From Sphingobium sp. AS12 (GTDB lineage: Bacteria > Pseudomonadota > Alphaproteobacteria > Sphingomonadales > Sphingomonadaceae): a DNA stretch of 64,000 nucleotides. Below are positions 8,306-17,119 of the stretch, in pieces. The stretch is from positions 682,001 through 746,000 of the forward strand of contig NZ_JAHRGM010000001.1 of the NCBI RefSeq assembly GCF_019097845.1, in the 5' to 3' direction. The translations under genes were made by a program, and so were the position numbers. The first letter of the stretch is position 1, and each line of letters begins with the position of its first letter. Below the pieces are notes generated by a model. It worked only from the letters and a program-made list of their open reading frames with translations. It had not been told where the DNA came from and ran no database searches.

Positions 8306-9601
8306 ATGCCCGTCGACACCAAGCAGAAGGTTTCCGTCATCGGCCTTGGCTATATCGGCCTGCCGACCGCAGCCCTGATCGCCCGTGGCGGCGCGCAGGT
8401 GGTGGGCGTGGACGTGTCCGCCCATGTTGTGGAAACCGTCAATTCGGGCCGAGTGCATATCGAGGAGGTCGATCTTGACGGGCTGGTGCAGGGCGTCGTC
8501 GCGCGCGGCAATCTGCGCGCCAGCCTGACGGTCGAGGACAGCGACGTGTTCATCATCGCCGTGCCGACCCCGGTATCGGAGGATCGCGCGCCTGACATCA
8601 GCTATGTCCTGAAAGCCGCCCGCACCATCGCGCCGGTGCTGAAGGCAGGCGATACGGTGATCCTGGAATCCACGTCCCCGGTCGGCACGACCGAAGCGAT
8701 GCGCGACGTTATCGGCACCATGCGTCCCGACCTCAAAATGCCCGGCAAGGGCGTGCAGGGCGACATTGCCATCGCCTATTGCCCGGAGCGGGTTCTGCCC
8801 GGTCGTATCCTGGTCGAGCTGATCGACAATGACCGCTGCATCGGCGGCATCACGCCGCGTTGCGCGCGCAAGGCGCTGGGCTTCTATCGCCAGTTCGTGC
8901 GCGGTGCCTGCATCACCACCACCGCCCGCGCGGCGGAGATGGTCAAGCTGGTGGAAAACAGCTTCCGCGACGTCAACATCGCCTTCGCCAACGAACTCTC
9001 CGTGATCGCGGAGAATATGGATATCGACGTGTGGGAAGTGATCCGGCTGGCCAACCGCCACCCGCGCGTCAACATCCTGTCGCCCGGTCCCGGTGTCGGC
9101 GGCCATTGTATCGCGGTCGACCCCTGGTTCATCGTCCATGGCGACCCGGACAATGCCCGCATCATCCGCACCGCGCGCGAAGTGAATGACGGCAAGACCG
9201 ACTATGTCGTGGCCAAGGCTTCCGACATGATCGACGCCTTCGCCAACGAAAATGTCGCCTGCCTCGGCCTCGCCTTCAAGGCGAATATTGATGATTTCCG
9301 CGAAAGCCCGGCGGTCAAGGTCGCCGCGCGTCTCGCCCGCCGCTATGGTCGCCGGATCAAGCTGGTCGAACCCTATGCCCACGCATTGCCGATGGAATTT
9401 GCCGGGACCGGCGCAGAACTGATCGATCTCGATACGGCTCTGGAACAATGTGGCGTGTTCGTCATTCTTGTCGATCATGACATGTTCAAATCTGTCCCCG
9501 TCGATGAACGTGTCGACAAGGCCGTCTATGACACGCGCGGCATCTGGCCCGACCAGCCGCGCCGCATCGCCGAACCGGCACCGGGGCGCATCGCCGTCTG
9601 A
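8306..9601 (+). CDS. wecC: UDP-N-acetyl-D-mannosamine dehydrogenase
   Basis: A 431-residue NAD-dependent UDP-sugar dehydrogenase. The Rossmann motif is VIGLGYIGLPTAALIARGG (about 10-28). PTPVSEDRAPD and STSPVGTTEAM mark nucleotide-sugar binding. Lys214 lies in EMVKLVENSFRDVN, and the catalytic Cys268 in GPGVGGHCIAVDPW. GLAFKANIDDFRESPA is the C-terminal UDP-binding signature. It oxidises UDP-ManNAc to UDP-ManNAcA. Together with wecB it supplies ManNAcA for a capsule, exopolysaccharide or enterobacterial-antigen-like glycan. Confidence 0.94.
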   Translation: MPVDTKQKVSVIGLGYIGLPTAALIARGGAQVVGVDVSAHVVETVNSGRVHIEEVDLDGLVQGVVARGNLRASLTVEDSDVFIIAVPTPVSEDRAPDISYVLKAARTIAPVLKAGDTVILESTSPVGTTEAMRDVIGTMRPDLKMPGKGVQGDIAIAYCPERVLPGRILVELIDNDRCIGGITPRCARKALGFYRQFVRGACITTTARAAEMVKLVENSFRDVNIAFANELSVIAENMDIDVWEVIRLANRHPRVNILSPGPGVGGHCIAVDPWFIVHGDPDNARIIRTAREVNDGKTDYVVAKASDMIDAFANENVACLGLAFKANIDDFRESPAVKVAARLARRYGRRIKLVEPYAHALPMEFAGTGAELIDLDTALEQCGVFVILVDHDMFKSVPVDERVDKAVYDTRGIWPDQPRRIAEPAPGRIAV

Positions 9602-9703
9602 CAATCGGCCATCGGGCGCGACCCGTCGCGCCTGTGGTTGCCATCGCCGTGCCGCACCGCTACCCCCCGGCCTCAAGTGGGCCATAAGGGGGCAGATGTG
9701 CAG

Positions 9704-10399
9704 ATGACCATCAGGCAGATATGTGCCGCGATGACAGGCTGCGCCTTGCTGTCGGCCTGCGCCAGTGTCGAGCAGGCATCGCGCGGTGACGCCGCCTATG
9801 CGCTCATCCCGCCAGCACCCGCCACCGGTGCCGATTATCGCCTTTCCCCCGACGATGTGCTGCGCATCCAGGTCTATCATGAACCCGGCCTGTCGCTGGA
9901 GGATGCGCAGGTCAGCGCGGCGGGCATGGTGCGGATGCCGCTGATCGGCGACGTGCCAGTTGCTGGCCTGTCATCGGGCGACGCAGCCGACCTGATCGCC
10001 GCGCGGCTCGGCCAGCGCTATCTGGTGTCGCCGCAAGTCACGATCTTCGTCAAGAAAGCCGTCGGTCGCCGCATCACCGTGGACGGCGAAGTGCGCGAAC
10101 CGGGCCTGTTCCCGCTCGACGGGCGGCTGACCCTCAGTCAGGCGGTCACGCTGGCCAAGGGACCAACCCGCCTCGCCAGCCTCTCGCAGATCATCGTTGT
10201 GCGGCAGATTGACGGGCAGCGGCAGGCGGCGATGTTCGATCTTGCCGCGATCCGCCGTGGCAAGGCGGCCGATCCCGAAATCCTGCCCGGTGATACTATC
10301 ATTGTCGGCCTGTCGCGGGCCAAGGCGATTCTCGGTGGTTCCCTGCTGGCTGCGCCCGCGCTGGCCGCCGGGTTCATCGCCCTTGATGGGAAGAATTGA
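9704..10399 (+). CDS. Outer-membrane polysaccharide export lipoprotein (Wza/OPX family)
   Basis: A 231-residue lipoprotein: signal peptide with lipobox LLSAC, Cys19 being the acylated residue. The polysaccharide export domain begins YRLSPDDVLRIQVYHEPGL, and SLBB-type repeats follow (ITVDGEVREPGLFPL). It would form the outer-membrane exit channel for the glycan. I start at the ATG at 9704, downstream of a G-rich ribosome site. An in-frame start 22 codons earlier would bury the signal peptide. The protein is shorter than Wza of E. coli (379 residues), as in many alphaproteobacterial OPX proteins. Its TGA overlaps the ATG of the next gene. Confidence 0.9.
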   Translation: MTIRQICAAMTGCALLSACASVEQASRGDAAYALIPPAPATGADYRLSPDDVLRIQVYHEPGLSLEDAQVSAAGMVRMPLIGDVPVAGLSSGDAADLIAARLGQRYLVSPQVTIFVKKAVGRRITVDGEVREPGLFPLDGRLTLSQAVTLAKGPTRLASLSQIIVVRQIDGQRQAAMFDLAAIRRGKAADPEILPGDTIIVGLSRAKAILGGSLLAAPALAAGFIALDGKN

Positions 10400-12489
10400 T
10401 GAGCGCGGCTGAGACCATCGCATCGGACGAAGGCCGCGCCGCCCGCTTCGCCGCCGCCACGCGCCACGGCTGGGCCGTGTTGCGCCGCCACCGCGTCATC
10501 CTGTTCGTCACCATGGCGCTGTGCCTGCTGGCGGGTGCGCTGTTCATCCTCATGTCCACCCCTGATTATCGCGCGACGGCTTCGGTCGAGGTGCAGGACA
10601 TACCCGCAGGCGCCGCCGGGGCAGGGGCGCAGGCCACTCCGCGCGTTGCGCCGGGCGACATCGAATCGCTGATGCAGACCGAACTTGAAGTGCTGCGCAG
10701 CCGTGCACTGGCCGAAGAGGTCGCACGGGATCTGGCGCTGGTCGGCACCCCCACCTTCTTTGCCGGTATGGATCGCCAGCGCCCCACCGAAGGCGCGGGC
10801 AGTCTGACCCAGCGGCAGGTCGAACAGGATATGGTCATCCGCCTGCTCCGCGACAATCTGGAAGTCGATCTGCCCGGCAAGTCCCGCGTGCTGCGCATCA
10901 GCTTCGTCAGCGCCGACCCGGTTCTGTCGGCGCGCGTCGCCAACAGCTATGCCGACAGCCTGATCCGCGCGGACCTGAAACGCGGCTTTGAATCGGGCGT
11001 GCAGGCCCGCCGTTTCCTGCTTGGCGAACTTGACGGCGCGCGCAACGATCTGGCAAGGGCGGAGCGTGATCTGGCGGTCTATGCGGCGCGCACCAGCACG
11101 GCGACGGGCGACGAGAGCGACACGCAGCGCCCACCGGAAGGCACCATCACCGCGCGCCTCGCCCAACTCAACGCCTATCATGCGCAGGCGCTGGCGGACC
11201 GGATCGCGGCGCAGAAGCGCTGGGAAGGCGCACGCCGGGCCAGCGCCGAAACCCTGCCCGAAGTGCTGGGCAATGGCGCGATGCAGACGCTGATGGCCAG
11301 CCGCGCCGAAGCCCGCGCCGCGATTGTCGAGGAACGCCAGTTTCGCAAGGACGCCCATCCCGACATGCGCGAAGCCCGCGCGCGCCTCGCCGCGCTGGAC
11401 GATCAGGCGGAGGTGATGGCCAACACCATTCGCGCATCGCTGCGCGAACAATATGAGGTCGCGGTCCATGGCGAAACCCAGATTGCCGCGGAAATCGCCG
11501 ATCTAGAACGGCAGGCGCAGGCCGAGCGCGGGCGCGACGTGCAGACCGGCATCCTGGAGCGCTCAGTCGATACTTACCGGATGCTGCATGACAGCCTGCT
11601 CCAGCGCTATCGCGACATGGCGTCGCAGGCGGGGTTTCAGGCAGGCCGGATCCAGCCGCTCGATCGTGCCGCCGTGCCGACCCGGCCCTTCTCGCCCCGT
11701 ATCGGCGTGACGCTGTTGCTGGCGTCGCTTGGCGGGATCGCGCTGGGCCTGCTGCTGGTCGCGGCGCGGCATATGTTTGACGATGCGGTGACGTCCGCCG
11801 ATACGCTGGCGGAGCGGGTAGGGCTGCCGCTGCTGGGCGCGGTGCCGGTGACCGGTGATGCGCCCCAGCCGGTCGACATCTTCTCGCCGCTCGCCTCATC
11901 GCTGCTGCTAGCGTCGGCGGGTGGCCTGCCACGCTCCATCCTCGTCACCAGCGCGCAGGAGGGGGAGGGCAAGTCGCTGACCCTCCATGCGCTGGCGCTG
12001 GCGCTGGCGGGACTGGGCAAGCGGGTGCTGGTGATCGACGGCGACATGCGCCGCCCGGTCCAGCACAGCCTATTCCGCCTGCCCGCCGGTCGCGGCATCA
12101 GCGCATTGCTGACCGGGCAGGCGAGCGCGGATCAGGTCATTATGGACACCGGCACGACTGGCGTCGCCCTGCTTCCCTGCGGCGCGGTGCCGCCCAATCC
12201 GGCCGAACTGCTGGCGACTCCGGCGCTTGAAGCGCTGCTGCTGGCGGTGCGGGAGGAGTATGACACGGTGCTGATCGACGCGCCGCCGATCCTGGGCGGC
12301 ACCGACGCGCTATTGCTGGCGGGGAAGGTGCAGGCCAGCCTGCTCGTGGTTGAATGGGGCCGCAATCATCATGGCGGCCTGCGCGCAGCCGTGGACCGCC
12401 TGCGCCGCGCGGGCGGCACCATCATCGGCGCCATCCTGACCAAGCAGCAGGGCCGGGCAATGGAATATGATTATCACCGGGGCGGGTGA
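10399..12489 (+). CDS. Polysaccharide co-polymerase / tyrosine autokinase (Wzc-like)
   Basis: A 696-residue inner-membrane protein. The Wzz-type N-terminal helix is at about 35-53. A long periplasmic coiled region (about 190-400) ends in a second helix (TLLLASLGGIALGLLLVAAR). The cytoplasmic BY-kinase domain has Walker A in SAQEGEGKS (about 516-524), Walker A' VLVIDGDMRR (about 543) and Walker B VLIDAPP (about 623). The C-terminal tyrosine cluster is minimal: just Tyr690 and Tyr692 in MEYDYHRGG. It would control chain length and coordinate export with the OPX lipoprotein. Start and upstream stop overlap (TGATGA). Confidence 0.92.
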   Translation: MSAAETIASDEGRAARFAAATRHGWAVLRRHRVILFVTMALCLLAGALFILMSTPDYRATASVEVQDIPAGAAGAGAQATPRVAPGDIESLMQTELEVLRSRALAEEVARDLALVGTPTFFAGMDRQRPTEGAGSLTQRQVEQDMVIRLLRDNLEVDLPGKSRVLRISFVSADPVLSARVANSYADSLIRADLKRGFESGVQARRFLLGELDGARNDLARAERDLAVYAARTSTATGDESDTQRPPEGTITARLAQLNAYHAQALADRIAAQKRWEGARRASAETLPEVLGNGAMQTLMASRAEARAAIVEERQFRKDAHPDMREARARLAALDDQAEVMANTIRASLREQYEVAVHGETQIAAEIADLERQAQAERGRDVQTGILERSVDTYRMLHDSLLQRYRDMASQAGFQAGRIQPLDRAAVPTRPFSPRIGVTLLLASLGGIALGLLLVAARHMFDDAVTSADTLAERVGLPLLGAVPVTGDAPQPVDIFSPLASSLLLASAGGLPRSILVTSAQEGEGKSLTLHALALALAGLGKRVLVIDGDMRRPVQHSLFRLPAGRGISALLTGQASADQVIMDTGTTGVALLPCGAVPPNPAELLATPALEALLLAVREEYDTVLIDAPPILGGTDALLLAGKVQASLLVVEWGRNHHGGLRAAVDRLRRAGGTIIGAILTKQQGRAMEYDYHRGG

Positions 12490-12505
12490 GGTATAACGCC
12501 AACAT

Positions 12506-12572
12506 CCGTTCGTTTCGAGCGAAGTCGAGAAACCAGCGCACTACGTTTCTCGACTTCGCTCGAAACGAACGG
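12506..12572. repeat. Intergenic perfect inverted repeat, family A
   Basis: Two 28-base arms (12506-12533 and 12545-12572) are exact complements around an 11-base loop. The left arm begins CCGTTCGTTTCGAGCGAAGT. It is the same family as 1819-1892. It lies between the convergent wzc and purQ genes and could act as a transcriptional boundary, though it has no T-run. Confidence 0.9.
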
Positions 12573-12591
12573 AGGCTGTGTCAAATCGCCC

Positions 12592-13266
12592 TCAAGCCCG
12601 CGCCAGGAGTCCTTCTACCAGCCCGTCAAACAGCCGCTTGCCATCGGTCGCGCCATGCGCTGCTTCGATGACCCGTTCGGGGTGCGGCATCATGCCCAGC
12701 ACATTGCCCTTGTCGTTCAAAATCCCTGCAATATTGCGCGCCGAACCATTGACGTTTTCGGCATAGCGCAGCGCGATCCGGCCTTCGCCTTCCAGCCGGT
12801 CGAGCGTCGCGTCGTCGGCGAAATAATTGCCGTCATGATGCGCGACCGGATAGGAAATCGCCTCGCCAGCAGCATAGCGGCTGGTAAAGGCGCTCTGTGC
12901 ATTTTCCACCGTCAGCGCGACGTCGCGGCACACGAAATGCCCGCCGGCATTGCGCAGCAGCGCGCCGGGCAGCAGGCCGCTTTCGGTCAGCACCTGAAAG
13001 CCGTTGCAGATGCCCAGAACGAACACGCCGCGATCCGCCGCCTGCGCCACCGCCTGCATCACCGGCGACCGCGCGGCCATCGCGCCGGAACGCAGATAGT
13101 CGCCATAGGAAAAGCCGCCCGGCACGCCGATCAGGTCGATGTCGTCGGGCAGCGCCGTATCACGATGCCACACCATGGTTGGCTTCGCGCCCGTCGCGGC
13201 CTCGAACGCCACTGCCAGGTCGCGGTCGCAATTGCTGCCCGGAAAGACGATGACGGCGCTCTTCAT
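12592..13266 (-). CDS. purQ: Phosphoribosylformylglycinamidine synthase, glutaminase subunit
   Basis: A 224-residue class I glutamine amidotransferase. Nucleophile Cys87 lies in VLGICNGFQ; His195 and Glu197 in PHPERVIE complete the triad. The N-terminus [14 protein letters not shown] is specific to PurQ. It delivers ammonia to PurL in the fourth step of purine synthesis. It lies three bases after purS, so the two form an operon. The split PurS/PurQ/PurL arrangement, rather than one long PurL, is normal in alphaproteobacteria. purL is not in the window. Confidence 0.95.
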   Translation of the reverse strand: MKSAVIVFPGSNCDRDLAVAFEAATGAKPTMVWHRDTALPDDIDLIGVPGGFSYGDYLRSGAMAARSPVMQAVAQAADRGVFVLGICNGFQVLTESGLLPGALLRNAGGHFVCRDVALTVENAQSAFTSRYAAGEAISYPVAHHDGNYFADDATLDRLEGEGRIALRYAENVNGSARNIAGILNDKGNVLGMMPHPERVIEAAHGATDGKRLFDGLVEGLLARA

Positions 13267-13269
13267 GGC

Positions 13270-13503
13270 TTAGGCGACCTTTTCGATGCGGTAATTTTCG
13301 ATCACCGTGTTGGCCAGCAGCTTGCGGCACATGGCATCGATATCCTCGTCACTGGTGCCATCGGCCAGGTCCAGTTCGATGAGCTTGCCCGCGCGCACAT
13401 CATTGACGCCATCAAAGCCCAGGCCTTCCAGCGCATGGTGGATCGCCCGGCCCTGCGGATCGAGGACACCGCCCTTGAGGGTGACGAAGATGCGGGCTTT
13501 CAT
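13270..13503 (-). CDS. purS: Phosphoribosylformylglycinamidine synthase, PurS subunit
   Basis: A 77-residue protein with the family signature VTLKGGVLDPQGRAIHHALE (about 7-26) and the typical GFDGVNDVRAGKLIELDL stretch. PurS bridges PurQ and PurL in the FGAM synthase complex. It is the first gene of a purS-purQ pair on the minus strand. purC, usually adjacent in relatives, lies 1.2 kb away beyond two genes of opposite orientation. Confidence 0.94.
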   Translation of the reverse strand: MKARIFVTLKGGVLDPQGRAIHHALEGLGFDGVNDVRAGKLIELDLADGTSDEDIDAMCRKLLANTVIENYRIEKVA

Positions 13504-13668
13504 GAGGGGCGAACTCCTTGATAACGACAGGACCGATCCTCGTGGATCGGGCGGATCGACTTTGCGGCTCCCCTAGTCCCCACGCGGCGGGGAGGCAAGC
13601 CATTATGCTTTTGTTAGCAACTGTTGCGATACTGTCATGCTGTAGAAATTCGGGGGAAGCATTGGGGC

Positions 13669-13818
13669 ATGTCCGGGCTGGCGCTGGCGATGTTTGTCGG
13701 GCTGTTCGCATGGGGACAGCAGATCGTCGGCTATGACGACCCGCATGGAAAGGTGCAGCTTGCCCTGCTTGCGACCTTCAGTTTCGGCCTGATGATCGGC
13801 TATCGCGCCAATCGCTGA
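13669..13818 (+). CDS. Small two-helix membrane protein, unknown function
   Basis: A 49-residue frame: MSGLALAMFVGLFAWGQQIV, a short polar turn (GYDDPHGKV), then QLALLATFSFGLMIGYRANR. The hairpin-of-two-helices layout with a basic C-terminus looks like a genuine small inner-membrane protein. The ATG at 13669 follows GGGG and is preferred over one 15 codons upstream, whose added residues are polar and unrelated. It lies 46 bases before the TauE/SafE gene on the same strand and may be co-transcribed. No family recognised. Confidence 0.55.
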   Translation: MSGLALAMFVGLFAWGQQIVGYDDPHGKVQLALLATFSFGLMIGYRANR

Positions 13819-13864
13819 GCGTTTTTCAATGCCAATCGCCTGTCCCTTGCGCTAGGCGACCGAT

Positions 13865-14617
13865 ATGACGCCTGATTATGTTTATCTCGCCTGCGCCTTC
13901 ATCGCCGTCGCCATTTCGGGTTTGGCCAAGGGCGGCTTTGCCGGTGTTGGCGCGCTCGCCATGCCGATCATGGCGCTCGGCGTCGATCCGGTGCGCGGCG
14001 CGGCGATCCTGCTGCCGATCCTGATCCTGCAAGACGCCGTCAGCGTCTGGGCGTTCCGCAAAAGCTGGGACGGGCATATCTTGCGCGTCATGCTGCCCGG
14101 CATGGCGGTTGGCGTTGCGCTGGGCTATGCGTTCGCCGCGCAGGTGCCTGAAACCACGGTGCTGGGCGTTCTGGGCGCGATTTCGATGCTGTTCGGGCTG
14201 CAACGGCTGTGGGTCGAGCGGGGCGGGGCGATCGTGCTGCCGTCCACCTCGCCCGACTGGGTGGGGATGCTGTTCGGCGTCGCCAGCGGATTTACCAGCC
14301 AGATCGCCCATGCTGGCTCACCCCCGTTCCAGATGTGGGTGCTGCCCAAACGATTGCCACGCGACAGGCTGGTCGGGACCACGGCGGTCGCCTTTGCCAC
14401 GATGAACTGGATGAAGGTGCCAGCTTACGCTGCGCTGGGCCAATTCACCCGCGCCAATCTGACCGCCACCGCCATGCTGGTGCCGGTCGCGGTGGTCGCG
14501 ACGCTGGCGGGCGTGGCGCTGGTGCGCCGGGTCGACGCCGCGCGCTTCTACACGCTCATCTATGTGCTGATGGTGCTGCTGGGCATCAAGCTGATCGCCG
14601 ACGCGCTGATGGCCTGA
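13865..14617 (+). CDS. TauE/SafE family sulfite/organic-anion exporter
   Basis: A 250-residue polytopic protein with about eight helices. The family's first repeat motif is AISGLAKGGFAGVGALAMP (about 17-35), with a second-half equivalent around GFTSQIAHAGSPPFQMWVLP. Members of TauE/SafE (DUF81) export sulfite, sulfoacetate or related anions across the inner membrane. There are no sulfur-metabolism genes nearby to fix the substrate. It is inserted between purS and purC on the opposite strand. Confidence 0.88.
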   Translation: MTPDYVYLACAFIAVAISGLAKGGFAGVGALAMPIMALGVDPVRGAAILLPILILQDAVSVWAFRKSWDGHILRVMLPGMAVGVALGYAFAAQVPETTVLGVLGAISMLFGLQRLWVERGGAIVLPSTSPDWVGMLFGVASGFTSQIAHAGSPPFQMWVLPKRLPRDRLVGTTAVAFATMNWMKVPAYAALGQFTRANLTATAMLVPVAVVATLAGVALVRRVDAARFYTLIYVLMVLLGIKLIADALMA

Positions 14618-14625
14618 TCCAATAC

Positions 14626-14701
14626 CGTCATGCCGGACTTGATCCGGCATCCAGGGCGGCTTTGGACCGACCCTGGATCCTGACTTGCGTCAGGATGACG
14701 G
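14626..14701. repeat. Intergenic palindrome, family D
   Basis: The block contains the hairpin TGCCGGACTTGATCCGGCA, then TCCAGGG...CCCTGGA, then TCCTGACTTGCGTCAGGA, ending ATGACGG against the opening CCGTCAT. The nested complementarity makes the whole unit foldable on either strand. It sits between the convergent TauE/SafE and purC genes. This type of dispersed palindrome is common in Caulobacter and sphingomonad genomes (general knowledge). Confidence 0.8.
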
Positions 14702-14714
14702 TGGATCGAAGGAC

Positions 14715-15497
14715 TTATTCCTTCTCGCGCTTCTTGCGATGGGTGTCGAGGTCCAGCACCGTAGTGTCCAGCCCTTCGGGCAGCAGGCCCAAACGGCGCG
14801 CGACTTCCTGATAGGCTTCGACTTCGCCGCCCAGATCGCGGCGGAACCGGTCCTTGTCCAGCTTCTCGTTGGTCACCGCGTCCCACAGGCGGCAGCCATC
14901 GGGGCTGATCTCGTCGGCCAGGATGATGCGGCTGTAATCGCCGTCATACAGGCGGCCGAACTCCAGCTTGAAGTCGATCAGGCGGATGCCGATCCCGGCG
15001 AACAGGCCGCACATGAAGTCGTTGATGCGGATCGCCATGTCGGCAATGTCGTGCATCTCTTCCTGCGTCGCCCAGCCGAAGCAAGCGATATGCTCTTCGG
15101 AGATCAGCGGGTCGCCCAGCGCATCGTCCTTGTAGCAATATTCGATCAGCGTGCGGGGCAACTGCGTGCCTTCCTCGATCCCCAGCTTCTTGCTGAGCGA
15201 TCCTGCGGCGACATTACGCACCACGACTTCGATCGGCACGATCTCCACCTGACGCACCAGCTGCTCGCGCATGTTCAGGCGACGGATGAAATGGGTCGGC
15301 ACGCCAATCTGGCCGAGCAGCGTGAAAATATGCTCGGAAATCCGGTTGTTCAGCACCCCCTTGCCGGAAATCGTACCCTTCTTCTGCGCGTTGAAGGCGG
15401 TTGCGTCATCCTTGAAATATTGGATGATCGTGCCCGGTTCCGGGCCCTCATAAAGGATCTTTGCCTTGCCTTCGTAAATCTGGCGGCGACGGGCCAT
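14715..15497 (-). CDS. purC: SAICAR synthase (phosphoribosylaminoimidazole-succinocarboxamide synthase)
   Basis: A 260-residue enzyme with the family opening [16 protein letters not shown]. It contains [15 protein letters not shown] (about 95-110) and the nucleotide-binding [10 protein letters not shown] and [14 protein letters not shown] motifs. It ligates aspartate to CAIR in purine synthesis. The ATG at 15497 follows AGGAA with good spacing and matches the family N-terminus. A start 13 codons upstream adds unrelated residues. Confidence 0.95.
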   Translation of the reverse strand: MARRRQIYEGKAKILYEGPEPGTIIQYFKDDATAFNAQKKGTISGKGVLNNRISEHIFTLLGQIGVPTHFIRRLNMREQLVRQVEIVPIEVVVRNVAAGSLSKKLGIEEGTQLPRTLIEYCYKDDALGDPLISEEHIACFGWATQEEMHDIADMAIRINDFMCGLFAGIGIRLIDFKLEFGRLYDGDYSRIILADEISPDGCRLWDAVTNEKLDKDRFRRDLGGEVEAYQEVARRLGLLPEGLDTTVLDLDTHRKKREKE

Positions 15498-15626
15498 GCG
15501 CGTTCCTGTCTGGTCAAAAATACTGCGCCCCGACAATCGCGAATCGAGAAGGATCAGCGGGTGCCGGGGCTGCTTGGGCCTCGCCCATAGAGCAAAGCGG
15601 GCGGACGTGCAATTGGATGGGGAAGA

Positions 15627-16904
15627 TCAGGCCAGACCCTTCATCCTGCGAAATTCGTCGAACAGCCCCAGGAAGCGATCGATATCCGCTTTGCTCAGGA
15701 AATAGGGCGTCGCCAGCCGCAGCTTGCTGGGTGCGCCGCCGCGGATGCGGACCTTGTGGTTGGTCCACAGCCAGTCCTGCAACTCCATCCGCTGCACCGG
15801 CGGCACATTGACCGTCGCGATCGCCCCGCGCAGCGCCGGGTCTGGCGATGTCCAGCTTTGCGCCCCGCGCTTCACCATCGCATCGTGGATATAGTCCGCC
15901 AGCATCCGGTTGCGCGCCTCGATCCGATCCATCCCGATCGCGTTGGCCAAGCCAATCGCGGCATTGAGGCCCATCAGCGTCGGGATGCAGGATGATCCGA
16001 TCTGCATATAACGGTCCGCCTTGCGCGTCGGATCGTCATAGCCGCCGGTCACGACGGTACTCCACACCCGGTCCATCACATCCTCGTCACGCAGATAGAG
16101 GAAGCCGGTCCCCTTGGTCGCGAACAGCCATTTGTGCATCGACCCGGTATAGATGTCGCAGCCGATGTCATTGAGGTCGACCTTGATCATGCCGGGGGCA
16201 TGAGCGCCGTCAAAGGCGGACAGGATGCCCTTTGATCGGGCAAGCGCGGCAATCTCCTTGGCGGGCAGGACTACGCCGGTCGCCGTGCTGATATGGCTGA
16301 CGAAGATGATCCGGGTTTTGGGCGTGATCGCATCATTGATGCGGTTCAATATGTCCGCTGCATCCCTGGGCGGTTTGGGCATGGCGAATTTCCTGACGAC
16401 CACGCCATAGCGGCGCTGGCGCAGCATCCAGGGCATTTCGCCCGACCCATGTTCCTCGTCCGACATCAGCACTTCGTCGCCCGGCTTCATGTCGAACCCG
16501 TTGGCGACATAGCTATTGGCCTCGGTGCAATTGCGCAGGATCGCCATCTGATCGACGGTCGCGCCCATGAAATCAGCAAAGGGCTTGCGATAGGCCTCCC
16601 ACGACCCGTATCCCCAGATCGGATAATCTTCCGATCCCGCCTGCGTCATCTGCTCGGTCGTCTCGAACCCGTCGAAAATGGCCTTCAGCACGGGGCGGGG
16701 GGAGGAACCGACGGTGCCGACATTCAGGTTCACGACATCGGCCGGGATCAGGAATTGCTGGCGCAGCGCCGCCCAATAGGCGTCCTCATTCCTGCCGTGG
16801 AGATCGGCGGCGGGCAGGGGAATAGCAGCCAGCGCCTGCGCGGCGACCGGCTGGGCCAGTCCCGCTGCCGCCGCGCCGCCAAGGAAGGAACGTCGATCGA
16901 ACAT
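15627..16904 (-). CDS. Tat-exported class V aminotransferase-fold PLP enzyme
   Basis: A 425-residue PLP enzyme of the isopenicillin-N-epimerase/cysteine-desulfurase type. It starts with a twin-arginine signal, FDRRSFLGGAAAAGLA, so a folded holoenzyme is probably exported to the periplasm. The PLP-lysine is Lys258 in GSMHKWLFATKGTGF, and the pyridine-nitrogen Asp232 is in SAFDGAHAPG. The start was set at ATG 16904, directly before the RR motif. A periplasmic PLP enzyme is unusual; epimerisation or lyase activity on amino acids is possible, but the substrate is not readable. It lies downstream of the trehalose operon on the same strand. Confidence 0.85.
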   Translation of the reverse strand: MFDRRSFLGGAAAAGLAQPVAAQALAAIPLPAADLHGRNEDAYWAALRQQFLIPADVVNLNVGTVGSSPRPVLKAIFDGFETTEQMTQAGSEDYPIWGYGSWEAYRKPFADFMGATVDQMAILRNCTEANSYVANGFDMKPGDEVLMSDEEHGSGEMPWMLRQRRYGVVVRKFAMPKPPRDAADILNRINDAITPKTRIIFVSHISTATGVVLPAKEIAALARSKGILSAFDGAHAPGMIKVDLNDIGCDIYTGSMHKWLFATKGTGFLYLRDEDVMDRVWSTVVTGGYDDPTRKADRYMQIGSSCIPTLMGLNAAIGLANAIGMDRIEARNRMLADYIHDAMVKRGAQSWTSPDPALRGAIATVNVPPVQRMELQDWLWTNHKVRIRGGAPSKLRLATPYFLSKADIDRFLGLFDEFRRMKGLA

Positions 16905-16978
16905 GAGCGCCTTTCCGGGCCGGTGCGGCCCATGGACAAGTTTGCTCAATGTTCAACGATGCGCCAACCAAAATCCGC

Positions 16979-17110
16979 CTACAGCACGTCCCCGAACATC
17001 GCCCAAATCAGCGCCAACCAGGCGACCATGCCAACGGCGCCAATGATGACGCCCGACCGGGCGCGCAGGGTGGCGGCCAGCCCGCGCGGTTCGTCATCTT
17101 CCTCGATCAT
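16979..17110 (-). CDS. Very small membrane protein downstream of otsA
   Basis: A 43-residue frame with an acidic start MIEEDDEPRG, a basic patch (LRARSG), and one helix (VIIGAVGMVAWLALIWAMF) ending GDVL. It begins nine bases after the otsA stop, so it would be co-transcribed. The nearest purine-rich ribosome site (GGAGGG) is about 22 bases upstream, inside otsA, so translation may depend on coupling. Family unknown. Confidence 0.45.
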   Translation of the reverse strand: MIEEDDEPRGLAATLRARSGVIIGAVGMVAWLALIWAMFGDVL

Positions 17111-17119
17111 CTGTTGTTG

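Noticed and set aside
8249-9880. Long 543-codon frame antisense to wecC
   Set aside because: High-GC third-position bias opens long antisense frames; the plus-strand product is an unambiguous enzyme.
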